Of a stretch of DNA of 57,321 nt, positions 6,738 through 14,365 are shown one piece after another. This DNA comes from WJJR01 sp964440935 (GTDB lineage: Bacteria; Zixibacteria; MSB-5A5; WJJR01): positions 1 to 57,321 of the forward strand of contig CAYTTY010000021.1 in assembly GCA_964440935.1 (NCBI GenBank). Reading direction: 5' to 3'. How positions within the stretch are numbered: the first letter of the stretch is position 1; the number at the start of each line of letters is the position of its first letter. The notes under the pieces are model-generated. The model made no database searches. It was not told where the DNA came from and was given only the letters and a program-made list of their open reading frames with translations. A program made the translations under genes and the position numbers.

Positions 6738-8324
6738 TCAAAAGGGCCGTGCGAAACGGATGATGAACCGCGGTCGTTTGTTGTCCCGATCGAGGTCTTG
6801 AGCGACATAAAACCCGAGGTAGGGGACAAACGACTCCCCGGAAATGCCGATACCGACCGATTTGCCCCATTCATCCCAATCGGATTCAAGGAATTCCCAC
6901 GCACCGTAGCGGTCGCCATGAAGCTTGAGAATCCCGATGTCGGCGAAGGTGACGATGTTCCACCGGGTATAGAGGATCTCGAGATAACGGATCTGTGGCA
7001 TACCAACCCGCAGTTCTGCGGAGAACAGCGCGAGGCGATCACCGCGCCGGTCATCGAACGGGATGTCATGCAGTCCGCGGACGCCCGCGTACCCGTTGAG
7101 CGATTGCGTGCGTTGACGGGGGATGTTGTCGCGCGTGGTGAAAACCCGTCCACGCAGATCCACGTTGAGCCCTCGTAGCAAGCGGTTGTAACGACGCACG
7201 TCGAGCGTCACGGTGCTGTACTCGAAATCTCCCGGCCCGATTCCGGTACCAGCATCGACCTCCACGCGCGCAAACCAGGCATTCGACAGACGTGATGGAA
7301 AGAGCCGTGTGTCGTACTCAATGCCGATGGTCGCCCCGGCGATGTCCCCTTCATCGACCGGCGGATTGTTCCGTAACGGACGATCATTGTTGAAGAGGGC
7401 CGGAGAGCTTTTGGTCACCAGCGATGTCGAATGGTCGATGTAGACGCCGCCGTCGATGCGCCACGAACTGAACGGACGAGCAATGACACCGACGTAGCCA
7501 CCAGCTCGTTCGTAGTAATCAAAGAAGTCGTTGTGTGTGATCGTACCGGCCCACGAGTTCTCCGCAATCGTGTATTGCCAATCATCGTTGGTGGTTGTCT
7601 TCTTGAAGCCGCGAATGTGCAGATCGAGACGCTTTGTCTTCAGTGGAACAAACAGTTCCACGTCGAAACCGAGGTAGCCGCGCGTATTATCGCGGAAGGA
7701 TGTTATGAGATGCACGCGCCCACGCCAGTGGTTTTGCGGGCCGTCCAGCGCCCCGTGTTTCAATCCCAGGTGTAGTGACAAATAGTCGACACGGTTCTGC
7801 GGACCGGGATATCCTGACAACTGTAGAGGATAGGCATTTGTACGCTCGGTCTTGAGGAAAACGATCTCATCGGTAGTGCGAAAATGGTTCCGATCCAAAG
7901 CGCACGGACAGGTATAGCGACGAATGTGTCCCTTGATTGTCGCGTCCCGGGACTGAAACACATCACCGTTGACGATGTGGAGATTTCCGTTAATCCGCGC
8001 CTGCCCACCGATGATCAGATCACCATTGATGATCCAGGCGTCGCCGTCATACCGGCTACCCCCGCCCAGATCGAGCGATCCTTCCAGAACGAGAATGTTC
8101 CCCGTGACTGATGTATCATGCGTGAGCGAGAGATCGCCGTAGTGCACCGAGAACCCGTCCCCGGCGAACTGGCGCGTCAATTGTTCCGGACTGATTTTAG
8201 CCGGTTTACCAAAACCGTGTGCAGGAGATGCAAGCAGACAATGGAAGCCGGTGAGTACTGCCACCCAGAGGATCAGACGGTGTAACGATCGTTTCATTCG
8301 TGATGCGGCACATGGGCGTGACAT
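6738..8324 (-). CDS. Exported beta-helix/Omp85-like outer-membrane protein
   Basis: Predicted ~528-residue exported protein. After a signal peptide ending in SPAHG, residues about 65-135 hold short hydrophobic-glycine repeats (GNILVLEGSLDLGG, GDLIIGGQARINGNLHIVNG), the pattern of a bactofilin-type or polymer-forming beta-helix. The C-terminal ~380 residues look like a beta-barrel, contain an RGL motif (AGVRGLHDIPFDDRRGD) where Omp85/BamA barrels carry their conserved RGF/RGY loop, and end in an aromatic residue (FARPF). No POTRA domains are evident. The same architecture is seen in the gene at 55312-57033. A second possible start is 8297 (MKRSLHRL), which gives a more standard signal peptide. 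It follows queF by 72 bp on the same strand. Function unknown. Confidence 0.75.
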   Translation of the reverse strand: MSRPCAASRMKRSLHRLILWVAVLTGFHCLLASPAHGFGKPAKISPEQLTRQFAGDGFSVHYGDLSLTHDTSVTGNILVLEGSLDLGGGSRYDGDAWIINGDLIIGGQARINGNLHIVNGDVFQSRDATIKGHIRRYTCPCALDRNHFRTTDEIVFLKTERTNAYPLQLSGYPGPQNRVDYLSLHLGLKHGALDGPQNHWRGRVHLITSFRDNTRGYLGFDVELFVPLKTKRLDLHIRGFKKTTTNDDWQYTIAENSWAGTITHNDFFDYYERAGGYVGVIARPFSSWRIDGGVYIDHSTSLVTKSSPALFNNDRPLRNNPPVDEGDIAGATIGIEYDTRLFPSRLSNAWFARVEVDAGTGIGPGDFEYSTVTLDVRRYNRLLRGLNVDLRGRVFTTRDNIPRQRTQSLNGYAGVRGLHDIPFDDRRGDRLALFSAELRVGMPQIRYLEILYTRWNIVTFADIGILKLHGDRYGAWEFLESDWDEWGKSVGIGISGESFVPYLGFYVAQDLDRDNKRPRFIIRFARPF

Positions 8325-8396
8325 GGCCGATGACCTTTATACGCCCGGAGACCGATAAGGTTACGCACCCCCATCAATTTTAGCACGAGCCGTCAA

Positions 8397-8807
8397 CTAC
8401 TCGGCCACCCGGTCGGCGGTGACATCGATGGCAATACCACCCCGCACATTGAAGTGTCCGGTGACCTCCATCCAGCGGGGTGATAAGAACTCGAACATTG
8501 CGTCGAGAAGCTCATTCACCACGTTCTCGTGGAAGACTCCAACCTCCCGGTACGTCCACAGATATAGCTTCAGCGATTTGCTCTCCAGGACGAGTTTGTC
8601 GGGGATGTACGAGATCTCCAGGGTGCCAAAGTCGGGCTGTCCGGTGATGGGGCAAAGACAGGTGAACTCCTCGCAGCGGAGCGTGATGATTGTTTCGCGC
8701 TCGGGATATTCGTTCGGGAACGCCTCGAGCTTCCGTTGGGGCGTCGATGGTCCGCTGCCCAATTGCGTCAGTTTCGATTTCGAGCTGATCGGCTTTCGTT
8801 TCGGCAT
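8397..8807 (-). CDS. queF: NADPH-dependent 7-cyano-7-deazaguanine reductase (QueF, type I)
   Basis: Predicted 136-residue cytoplasmic enzyme of the T-fold family that reduces preQ0 to preQ1. FTCLCPITGQPDFGTLEI contains the nucleophilic Cys (Cys52 by alignment with the Bacillus enzyme) and the catalytic Asp59; LVLESKSLKLYLW is the QueF signature that binds NADPH, and the C-terminus (VTGHFNVRGGIAIDV) is typical. The length is that of the short unimodular class. The ATG at 8807 abuts the queD stop, and it is the last gene of queE-queC-queD-queF. Confidence 0.95.
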   Translation of the reverse strand: MPKRKPISSKSKLTQLGSGPSTPQRKLEAFPNEYPERETIITLRCEEFTCLCPITGQPDFGTLEISYIPDKLVLESKSLKLYLWTYREVGVFHENVVNELLDAMFEFLSPRWMEVTGHFNVRGGIAIDVTADRVAE

Positions 8808-9506
8808 CTACTCATCCTCACCGCGATAAATACATCCCATCATGCAGGTCTCACGCACACCCACTTCTCTGACACCCACATTCTCGGACTGCAATCTCCG
8901 CCATACCCATCGCGCCAGCATCTCGGCCGTGGGATTGGACAGCCCCTCAATATCATTCAATGACCTATGATCCAAAAGGGCGTAAATCGACTCTGCCGCA
9001 GCAATCGTCCGCTCTGCATCCGCTGTGAGAATGTCCAGCATGTAGCTATGGCCATGCATGCGACGACACTTGTGAGTAGCGGGGAGATGAGGCAGATAGT
9101 GCGCCGCTTCCAGACCGAAATGAACCGTGACCAAATCACCCCTCTGCTGTTGTTTAGGTGAGAAGTGCTCATCGCCGACAATAGAGAGTTCACATCGGTC
9201 AAATCCCGGCTGAATCGGTGCCAATTGTGCCTCCAGCCACTGTCGCACGTCGGTCAATGATGAATCGTTTATACCGTCGATGTCATTAAGCAGACGATGA
9301 TCCAACTGGCCGATCACCGGCTTGCAATCGGCCTTCACGGCGGCGAAGTCCACCAGCCATCCCAGATGATCATCCAGTTTGCCGCCCAACCAGACGGTTG
9401 CCTCATAGGTGTGCCCATGCAGCCGCCGTGTCCGCTCAGTCGCCTGCGGCGAGCGATTCTCATGGGCGGCATCAAAAGCGAATGTTCGGAAGAGGGAGAC
9501 GTTCAT
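8808..9506 (-). CDS. queD: 6-carboxy-tetrahydropterin synthase, two-domain (tandem) QueD
   Basis: Predicted 232-residue protein, about twice the usual QueD length, made of two 6-pyruvoyl-tetrahydropterin-synthase-like halves. N half: FDAAH, RRLHGHTYEATVWL and LDHRLLND. C half: FGLEAAHYLP, HKCRRMHGHSYML, LDHRSLND and VRETCM. Both keep the three zinc His (AAH and HGH) and the Asp-His pair (LDH), but only the C half has the catalytic Cys before HGH; the N half has Thr there (ERTRRLHGH). The second half may therefore catalyse while the first is structural or altered. The reaction makes 6-carboxy-tetrahydropterin from dihydroneopterin triphosphate. It overlaps queC by 4 bp (ATGA). Confidence 0.9.
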   Translation of the reverse strand: MNVSLFRTFAFDAAHENRSPQATERTRRLHGHTYEATVWLGGKLDDHLGWLVDFAAVKADCKPVIGQLDHRLLNDIDGINDSSLTDVRQWLEAQLAPIQPGFDRCELSIVGDEHFSPKQQQRGDLVTVHFGLEAAHYLPHLPATHKCRRMHGHSYMLDILTADAERTIAAAESIYALLDHRSLNDIEGLSNPTAEMLARWVWRRLQSENVGVREVGVRETCMMGCIYRGEDE

Positions 9507-10210
9507 TGACGTGTCTTCTGTTCGGCATATTCGGTGGGATCGGCCATACCTGCTTCTTCAAATGCCCGCTTACGCAAGCTGCACGCATCACATTGTCCGC
9601 ATGCAACCAATCCCTCAACGGGCTGGTAGCAACTGCTCGTCAGCGCCATCGGAACCTCGAGATCGGCGCCCTGGCGGACAATCTCCGTTTTGGACATGTC
9701 GACCAGCGGCGCGTGAATGCGGAACCGTGTGGACTCCTCAACGCCCGTACGTGTCGCCAGATTGGCCATCTTCTCGAACGCCCGAAAATACTCGGGACGG
9801 CAATCGGGATATCCTGAATAGTCGAGCGTGTGCGCGCCGATGAACACATCACCGGTGTGTAACACCTCCGCCCATGCCATCGCCACGGACAGCATGATCG
9901 TGTTGCGCGCCGGCACATAAGTGGTCGGGATATCGGATCCCATGTCATCGGTTCTGCGTCCCGTCGGGACATCTTCATCCGCTGTTAGCGCCGACCCGCC
10001 CCAGAGAGTCAAATCAATCGGCAAGACAATGTGCCGGGCCACCTGCATCGTCTGCGCAATGAGGCGTGCTGCCTCGATCTCGTGACGGTTCCGTTGGCCG
10101 TAGTCGATGGTCAGCGCGTACGGTGTGAAACCGTCGGCCCGGCAAATCGCCAGCGCCACCGCGGAGTCGAGACCGCCACTTAATAGGACAACTGCGTTAC
10201 GATCTGCCAT
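9503..10210 (-). CDS. queC: 7-cyano-7-deazaguanine synthase
   Basis: Predicted 235-residue ATP-dependent enzyme that converts CDG to preQ0. The PP-loop VVLLSGGLDSAVALAI lies at residues about 7-22 and TYVPARNT in the middle. A C-terminal zinc-binding Cys cluster (CYQP, then CGQCDACSLRKRAF) completes the fold. The ATG at 10210 (MADRNAVVLL) is chosen over a long upstream in-frame extension that overlaps queE, because it shares one base with the queE stop (TGATG) and matches family length. Confidence 0.95.
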   Translation of the reverse strand: MADRNAVVLLSGGLDSAVALAICRADGFTPYALTIDYGQRNRHEIEAARLIAQTMQVARHIVLPIDLTLWGGSALTADEDVPTGRRTDDMGSDIPTTYVPARNTIMLSVAMAWAEVLHTGDVFIGAHTLDYSGYPDCRPEYFRAFEKMANLATRTGVEESTRFRIHAPLVDMSKTEIVRQGADLEVPMALTSSCYQPVEGLVACGQCDACSLRKRAFEEAGMADPTEYAEQKTRQ

Positions 10211-10866
10211 CACACACCTCGCGCGCTTGGGTCCCATACATACTTGTGCATCTGCAACTGAAACCGCACTGGCAGCCGGTCGGCCAGAATCCACTCTACT
10301 ACCGTCTTCGGTTCGAGCTGTCCGTACACGGTCGACACCAATACCGGGCATCGATCGGTTAATTGGTGTGTTGCCATGATCTCACGCATCCAATCATAAT
10401 CGGCACGATTACCGAGTACGAATTTCACTTCATCCATCGCTGTCAGATGTCCGATGTTGTCCCAGTTGTTGCGTTCGCATTCGCCCGACGAGGGACACTT
10501 GATATCCATGATCCGGATCACGCCCTCCGGAAGCATACCAATGGGTCGTTCCCCGGACGTTTCGACAAGCACCGTCAATCCTGCATCGAGCAACGCTTGC
10601 GCCAACGGCACACATGCCTTTTGCAGCAACGGCTCACCTCCGGTAATCTCAACCAGCGGAATGTTGTGCGCACGTACTTCGTCGATCACACTGGCAATAC
10701 TCCGCCGCCCACCATCATAGAACGCAAATTCCGAATCGCAGTAGGTGCAACGCAAGTTGCATCCGGTCAGGCGCACAAACACACATGGCCATCCGGCATA
10801 CGACGATTCACCTTGCACACTGGCGTAAATCTCGTTGATGACGAGTTCGGTCGCTGGGGTTGCCAT
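10210..10866 (-). CDS. queE: 7-carboxy-7-deazaguanine synthase (radical SAM)
   Basis: Predicted 218-residue radical SAM enzyme that converts 6-carboxy-tetrahydropterin to CDG. The start INEIYASVQGESSYAGWPC is characteristic; the cluster motif is Cys36-x3-Cys40-x2-Cys43 (GCNLRCTYCD), and EITGGEPLLQ follows. It is the first of the four que genes, which follow one another without gaps. It begins 50 bp after the HMG-CoA lyase gene, so it may be read from the leucine-degradation promoter or from its own within that gap. A GTP cyclohydrolase gene was not seen in the window. Confidence 0.95.
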   Translation of the reverse strand: MATPATELVINEIYASVQGESSYAGWPCVFVRLTGCNLRCTYCDSEFAFYDGGRRSIASVIDEVRAHNIPLVEITGGEPLLQKACVPLAQALLDAGLTVLVETSGERPIGMLPEGVIRIMDIKCPSSGECERNNWDNIGHLTAMDEVKFVLGNRADYDWMREIMATHQLTDRCPVLVSTVYGQLEPKTVVEWILADRLPVRFQLQMHKYVWDPSARGV

Positions 10867-10916
10867 ACGTGGGATGATACGATGTGAGCGCGTCGAGCGC
10901 TAAGATTGCAGAGCGT

Positions 10917-11789
10917 TTACGAGAGTGGCGAGGTGGCGTGGAGCAGGCGTCCCAGTGCTCCGGACAGTATTTCCCGGGCGACCGCCATCTTGTCCAAATC
11001 GACCGCGATCTCCGCCCCGGTCTCGCGTAAGGCCATAACCACTTGTTCGGTAGGCACATTGCCCAATGAACTCGGGGCATACGGACACCCGCCAACGCCG
11101 CCGACACTGGCGTCAAAGGCACGGATTCCCAATTCATACGACCGCAGCACATTCTCGACCGCATGGCCATAGGTGTTATGAAAATGCATGGCCAGTCGCT
11201 CGGCCGGGACAATGGGGAGGATCTGCTCGAGAAGCGCGTCGACTTCCTCGGGCACCGCTTTGCCGATCGTGTCGCCGATCGATATATCGTCGACACCCAG
11301 ATCGACCAGATTCTGGACCACGTCGACCACCGCCTCCGGTTCGATTTTGCCGGCGTATGGGCACCAGAACGACGTCGACACGTACCCGCGTATCGGCAGA
11401 TGGACCTCCTTGGCGCGACGAATCACCGGCACGAAGCGCACCAGCGACCGGGCAATGGAGGCGTTGATATTCTTGCGGTTGAACTTCTCGCTCGCCGCTG
11501 TGAACACGGCAATCTTGCCGACATTCGCGGCCAGCGCTCGGTCCAGGCCTTTTTCATTGGGGACCAGTGCCGAGTAGGTGATATTGGGCCCTCGATCGAT
11601 TTGCGCGAATACTTCATTGGCATCGGCCAACTGCGGCACCCACTTCGGCGACACGAAGGCGCTCGCCTCGATCTCGTCGACGCCCGACTCCGAGAGCGCG
11701 TTGATAAACTGTACTTTGTCTGCGGTCGGAACGGTGATTGCCTCGTTCTGCAACCCGTCACGCGGACCGACTTCGATTAGTCGGATCAT
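10917..11789 (-). CDS. Hydroxymethylglutaryl-CoA lyase
   Basis: Predicted 290-residue TIM-barrel enzyme that splits HMG-CoA into acetoacetate and acetyl-CoA, the last step of leucine breakdown. VGPRDGLQNE carries the catalytic Arg-Asp; MHFHNTYGHA supplies the metal-binding His pair; VGGCPYAPSSLGNVPTE contains the active-site Cys of the HMG-CoA lyase signature. No extra targeting segment is visible. It overlaps the biotin carrier gene by 4 bp (ATGA) and is the last gene of the liu cluster. Confidence 0.93.
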   Translation of the reverse strand: MIRLIEVGPRDGLQNEAITVPTADKVQFINALSESGVDEIEASAFVSPKWVPQLADANEVFAQIDRGPNITYSALVPNEKGLDRALAANVGKIAVFTAASEKFNRKNINASIARSLVRFVPVIRRAKEVHLPIRGYVSTSFWCPYAGKIEPEAVVDVVQNLVDLGVDDISIGDTIGKAVPEEVDALLEQILPIVPAERLAMHFHNTYGHAVENVLRSYELGIRAFDASVGGVGGCPYAPSSLGNVPTEQVVMALRETGAEIAVDLDKMAVAREILSGALGRLLHATSPLS

Positions 11790-12142
11790 TTGTCTAATGT
11801 TACGAGAGTTTTGCCCAGATCGACAAGATCGCCTTCGCTGCAGTGTATGGCAGATACCGTTCCGTCATGGGGTGCAGTCAGGCGGTATTCCATTTTCATC
11901 GCTTCGAGAACGACCAAAATCGCCTTCGCGGCCACCTGGTCCCCGGGTTGGGCACGTAATTGGATCACCCGGCCGGTCATCGGGGCGCGGATTTCATCCT
12001 GAGTCATGCTGGCGGCGGCATCGCGCGACTCGCGCTCGAAAAACTTCGTACGTCCCGGCCAGCCAACCCAGACCCCATTTTGCGTCCGCACCACCGCCAG
12101 GCGATGCGTGACACCGTCATGTTCAACCGAAACCCAGCTCAT
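11786..12142 (-). CDS. Biotin carboxyl carrier protein, detached C-terminus of methylcrotonyl-CoA carboxylase alpha
   Basis: Predicted 118-residue protein. Residues about 1-45 (GVWVGWPGRTKFFERE) match the end of the BT region that links biotin carboxylase to carrier in acyl-CoA carboxylase alpha chains. Residues 50-118 are a biotinyl domain with EAMKM, where Lys83 would carry biotin. In most bacteria this is the C-terminal part of one long MCC alpha chain; here a separate gene overlaps the biotin carboxylase gene by 4 bp (ATGA). A genuine split subunit and a frameshift in one gene are both possible. Confidence 0.88.
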   Translation of the reverse strand: MSWVSVEHDGVTHRLAVVRTQNGVWVGWPGRTKFFERESRDAAASMTQDEIRAPMTGRVIQLRAQPGDQVAAKAILVVLEAMKMEYRLTAPHDGTVSAIHCSEGDLVDLGKTLVTLDK

Positions 12143-13590
12143 TCGCTCATCCGAAAAGCGCCCATCCGATACCAGGGCGAATAGCGATCCGACGGCCCGC
12201 CGCCGGTATCATGCGTTTCTACGCGGCGCGCCAGCGCTTGTTGAGCCGCCGCGACCACTTCCTCCGGCGGCTCGGGAGCGGGCCACTCCTGCGCCTCGAC
12301 CGTCGTTGTGAATGTCTCGCCCGACTTGAAGAATTCGCTCTCCAACAGATCGACCAGAAACGACTGATTACTCGTGAGTCCCAGGAGCACTGTGTCCTTC
12401 AGCGCCCCAAGCAGGCGTTTGCGTGCCTGCTCGCGATCCACTCCCCAGGCGATGATCTTGGCCAGCAACGAATCGTAATGAGGCTGAATGACCGATCCGC
12501 CATGGATTCCCGTATCGATCCGCACGAACGGCTTATTCGGCCACTCCAGCATGAGGACCGGTCCGGTAGCGGGCAAAAACCCGTTGTACGGGTCTTCGGC
12601 GTTGAGACGCGCTTCCATCGCGTGCCCGCGCGGTGTCGGCGGTGTGGGCAAGGGACCCCCATGCGCCACTTCCACTTGCGCACGCACCAAGTCTGAGCCG
12701 AATCGCTCTTCCGTGACCGGGTGCTCAACCTGCAAACGCGAATTTACTTCAAGGAAGTAGAAACTGCCGTCGGCGCCGACGAGGAACTCGACCGTGCCGG
12801 CATTCTGATATCCGACGGCACTCGCCAGTTTGGTGGCTGATTCTAACAGCCCCTGACGTGTTTTCTCGTTGATCCCCGGCGACGGTGACTCCTCGATGAT
12901 CTTCTGATATCGGCGCTGCAAGCTGCATTCACGTTCGCCAAATGCCACCGCGCCTTTGCCATCGCCGAGGATTTGCACTTCCACGTGGCGTGCCGGGAAA
13001 ATATATTTCTCGACCAGCATGCGATCATCGGCAAATGCGGCCTTGGCTTCGCGCCGTGCGCCCAAGAATGCTTCTTCGACTTCATCGGCTGAGTCAACGC
13101 GGCGCATCCCTTTACCACCGCCGCCACCGGCCGCTTTGATCAGAATCGGATAGCCGACCTTGTCGGCGGCCTTGTGGACGTCATCGGGCGTTTCGCACGC
13201 CACTGCCCCGGGAATTACCGGGATACCTTCGCGTTCGGCGGTCTGACGCGAGCCGCGTTTGTCGCCGAGGGCAATCATCGCTTCGGGCGATGGGCCGATA
13301 AAGATGATGCCGGCATCCCGGCACATACGGGCGAAGTTCGCATTCTGCGACAGAAACCCATATCCCGGATGGATCGCGGTTGCGCCGACACGTTGCGCCG
13401 TCTCAATGATCAACTGCCCATTGAGGTAACACATCGTCTCGTCGAGATTGACCGATTCATCAGCCAGCCACACATGCGGTGCCTCCCGGTCGACCTCGGA
13501 GTAGATCGCGACCGATGGTACCGCCATGTCACGCAGTGTGTGCATGACCCGGCAGGCAATTTCACCACGATTGGCAATTAAGACTTTCAT
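12139..13590 (-). CDS. Biotin carboxylase subunit of an acyl-CoA (probably methylcrotonyl-CoA) carboxylase
   Basis: Predicted 483-residue ATP-grasp enzyme that carboxylates biotin. KVLIANRGEIACRVM opens the N-domain, KAAGGGGGKGMRRV is the glycine-rich ATP loop, and FLEVNSRLQVEHPVTE is the catalytic signature. The last ~35 residues (SPWYRMGAFRMSE) look like the first part of the BT linker region and then stop, the remainder being in the next gene. The ATG at 13590 overlaps the enoyl-CoA hydratase stop by 4 bp; an in-frame TTG two codons upstream is less likely. Methylcrotonyl-CoA as substrate is inferred from the neighbours. Confidence 0.92.
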   Translation of the reverse strand: MKVLIANRGEIACRVMHTLRDMAVPSVAIYSEVDREAPHVWLADESVNLDETMCYLNGQLIIETAQRVGATAIHPGYGFLSQNANFARMCRDAGIIFIGPSPEAMIALGDKRGSRQTAEREGIPVIPGAVACETPDDVHKAADKVGYPILIKAAGGGGGKGMRRVDSADEVEEAFLGARREAKAAFADDRMLVEKYIFPARHVEVQILGDGKGAVAFGERECSLQRRYQKIIEESPSPGINEKTRQGLLESATKLASAVGYQNAGTVEFLVGADGSFYFLEVNSRLQVEHPVTEERFGSDLVRAQVEVAHGGPLPTPPTPRGHAMEARLNAEDPYNGFLPATGPVLMLEWPNKPFVRIDTGIHGGSVIQPHYDSLLAKIIAWGVDREQARKRLLGALKDTVLLGLTSNQSFLVDLLESEFFKSGETFTTTVEAQEWPAPEPPEEVVAAAQQALARRVETHDTGGGPSDRYSPWYRMGAFRMSE

Positions 13591-14363
13591 ATCCAATTCG
13601 GCTTACGCTTTTCCAGGAATGCGCCCAACCCCTCCTGGCCTTCCGGCGATGTGCGCACTCTCGCAATGGTCGATACAGTGTAGTCGCCGGCGTTGTCTAA
13701 GCCCATGTTGGAGACGTCCTTGATGATTGTCTTCGCGGTTGCCGTCGCTTGTGGTCCGACTTGCAGAATTGCTGTCACAAGGTTGTTAACCGTTTCATCC
13801 AATTGATCGATGGGAACGACTTCATGAACCAAACCGAGCCGTCGCGCTTCATCCGCCAGAAAGATTTCGCCGGTGAGGAAATAGCGACGCGCGTTGTTCA
13901 CGCCGATTTTCCGTAAGGCAAATGGTGAGATGACCGCCGGGACAATGCCCAGACGCACTTCCGTGAACCCAAGCTTCGTATCATCGGCCGCCACGACAAT
14001 ATCTGCCGCTGCAACCAAGCCCACACCCCCACCGAGCGCAGCACCATGCGCCCGGCAAACCACCGGGCACGAGCATTCGTCAATCGCGGTGAACATCGCC
14101 CGCATCGCCGACGCATCCTGGGCGTTCTGTTCCTCAGTGTACGATGCGCTCTTCTTCATCCAGTTAATATCAGCGCCCGCGGAGAATGTCTTGCCGTCGC
14201 CAGACAGCACAACCACACGTATCGACTCGTCGACTGACCTGAACGCACGTGTCAGTTCGTCAATGACTGTTTCATTGAACGCATTGCGCACGTCGGGGCG
14301 CGCTAATGTCACGCGCAGCACCGCACCGTCGGATTCGACTCGTATGGTTCGATACTCGCTCAT
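13587..14363 (-). CDS. liuC: Enoyl-CoA hydratase/isomerase family, probable methylglutaconyl-CoA hydratase
   Basis: Predicted 258-residue crotonase-fold enzyme. FSAGADINWMKKSA and CRAHGAALGGGVGLVAAADI form the oxyanion-hole regions; FTEVRLGIVPAVISPF carries a Glu at a catalytic position. The stretch FSAGADINWMK and the placement between the carboxyltransferase and biotin carboxylase genes match the LiuC-type hydratase that turns methylglutaconyl-CoA into HMG-CoA. It lies two bases after the beta-subunit gene and overlaps the next gene. The exact substrate is inferred from context. Confidence 0.88.
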   Translation of the reverse strand: MSEYRTIRVESDGAVLRVTLARPDVRNAFNETVIDELTRAFRSVDESIRVVVLSGDGKTFSAGADINWMKKSASYTEEQNAQDASAMRAMFTAIDECSCPVVCRAHGAALGGGVGLVAAADIVVAADDTKLGFTEVRLGIVPAVISPFALRKIGVNNARRYFLTGEIFLADEARRLGLVHEVVPIDQLDETVNNLVTAILQVGPQATATAKTIIKDVSNMGLDNAGDYTVSTIARVRTSPEGQEGLGAFLEKRKPNWI

Positions 14364-14365
14364 CG

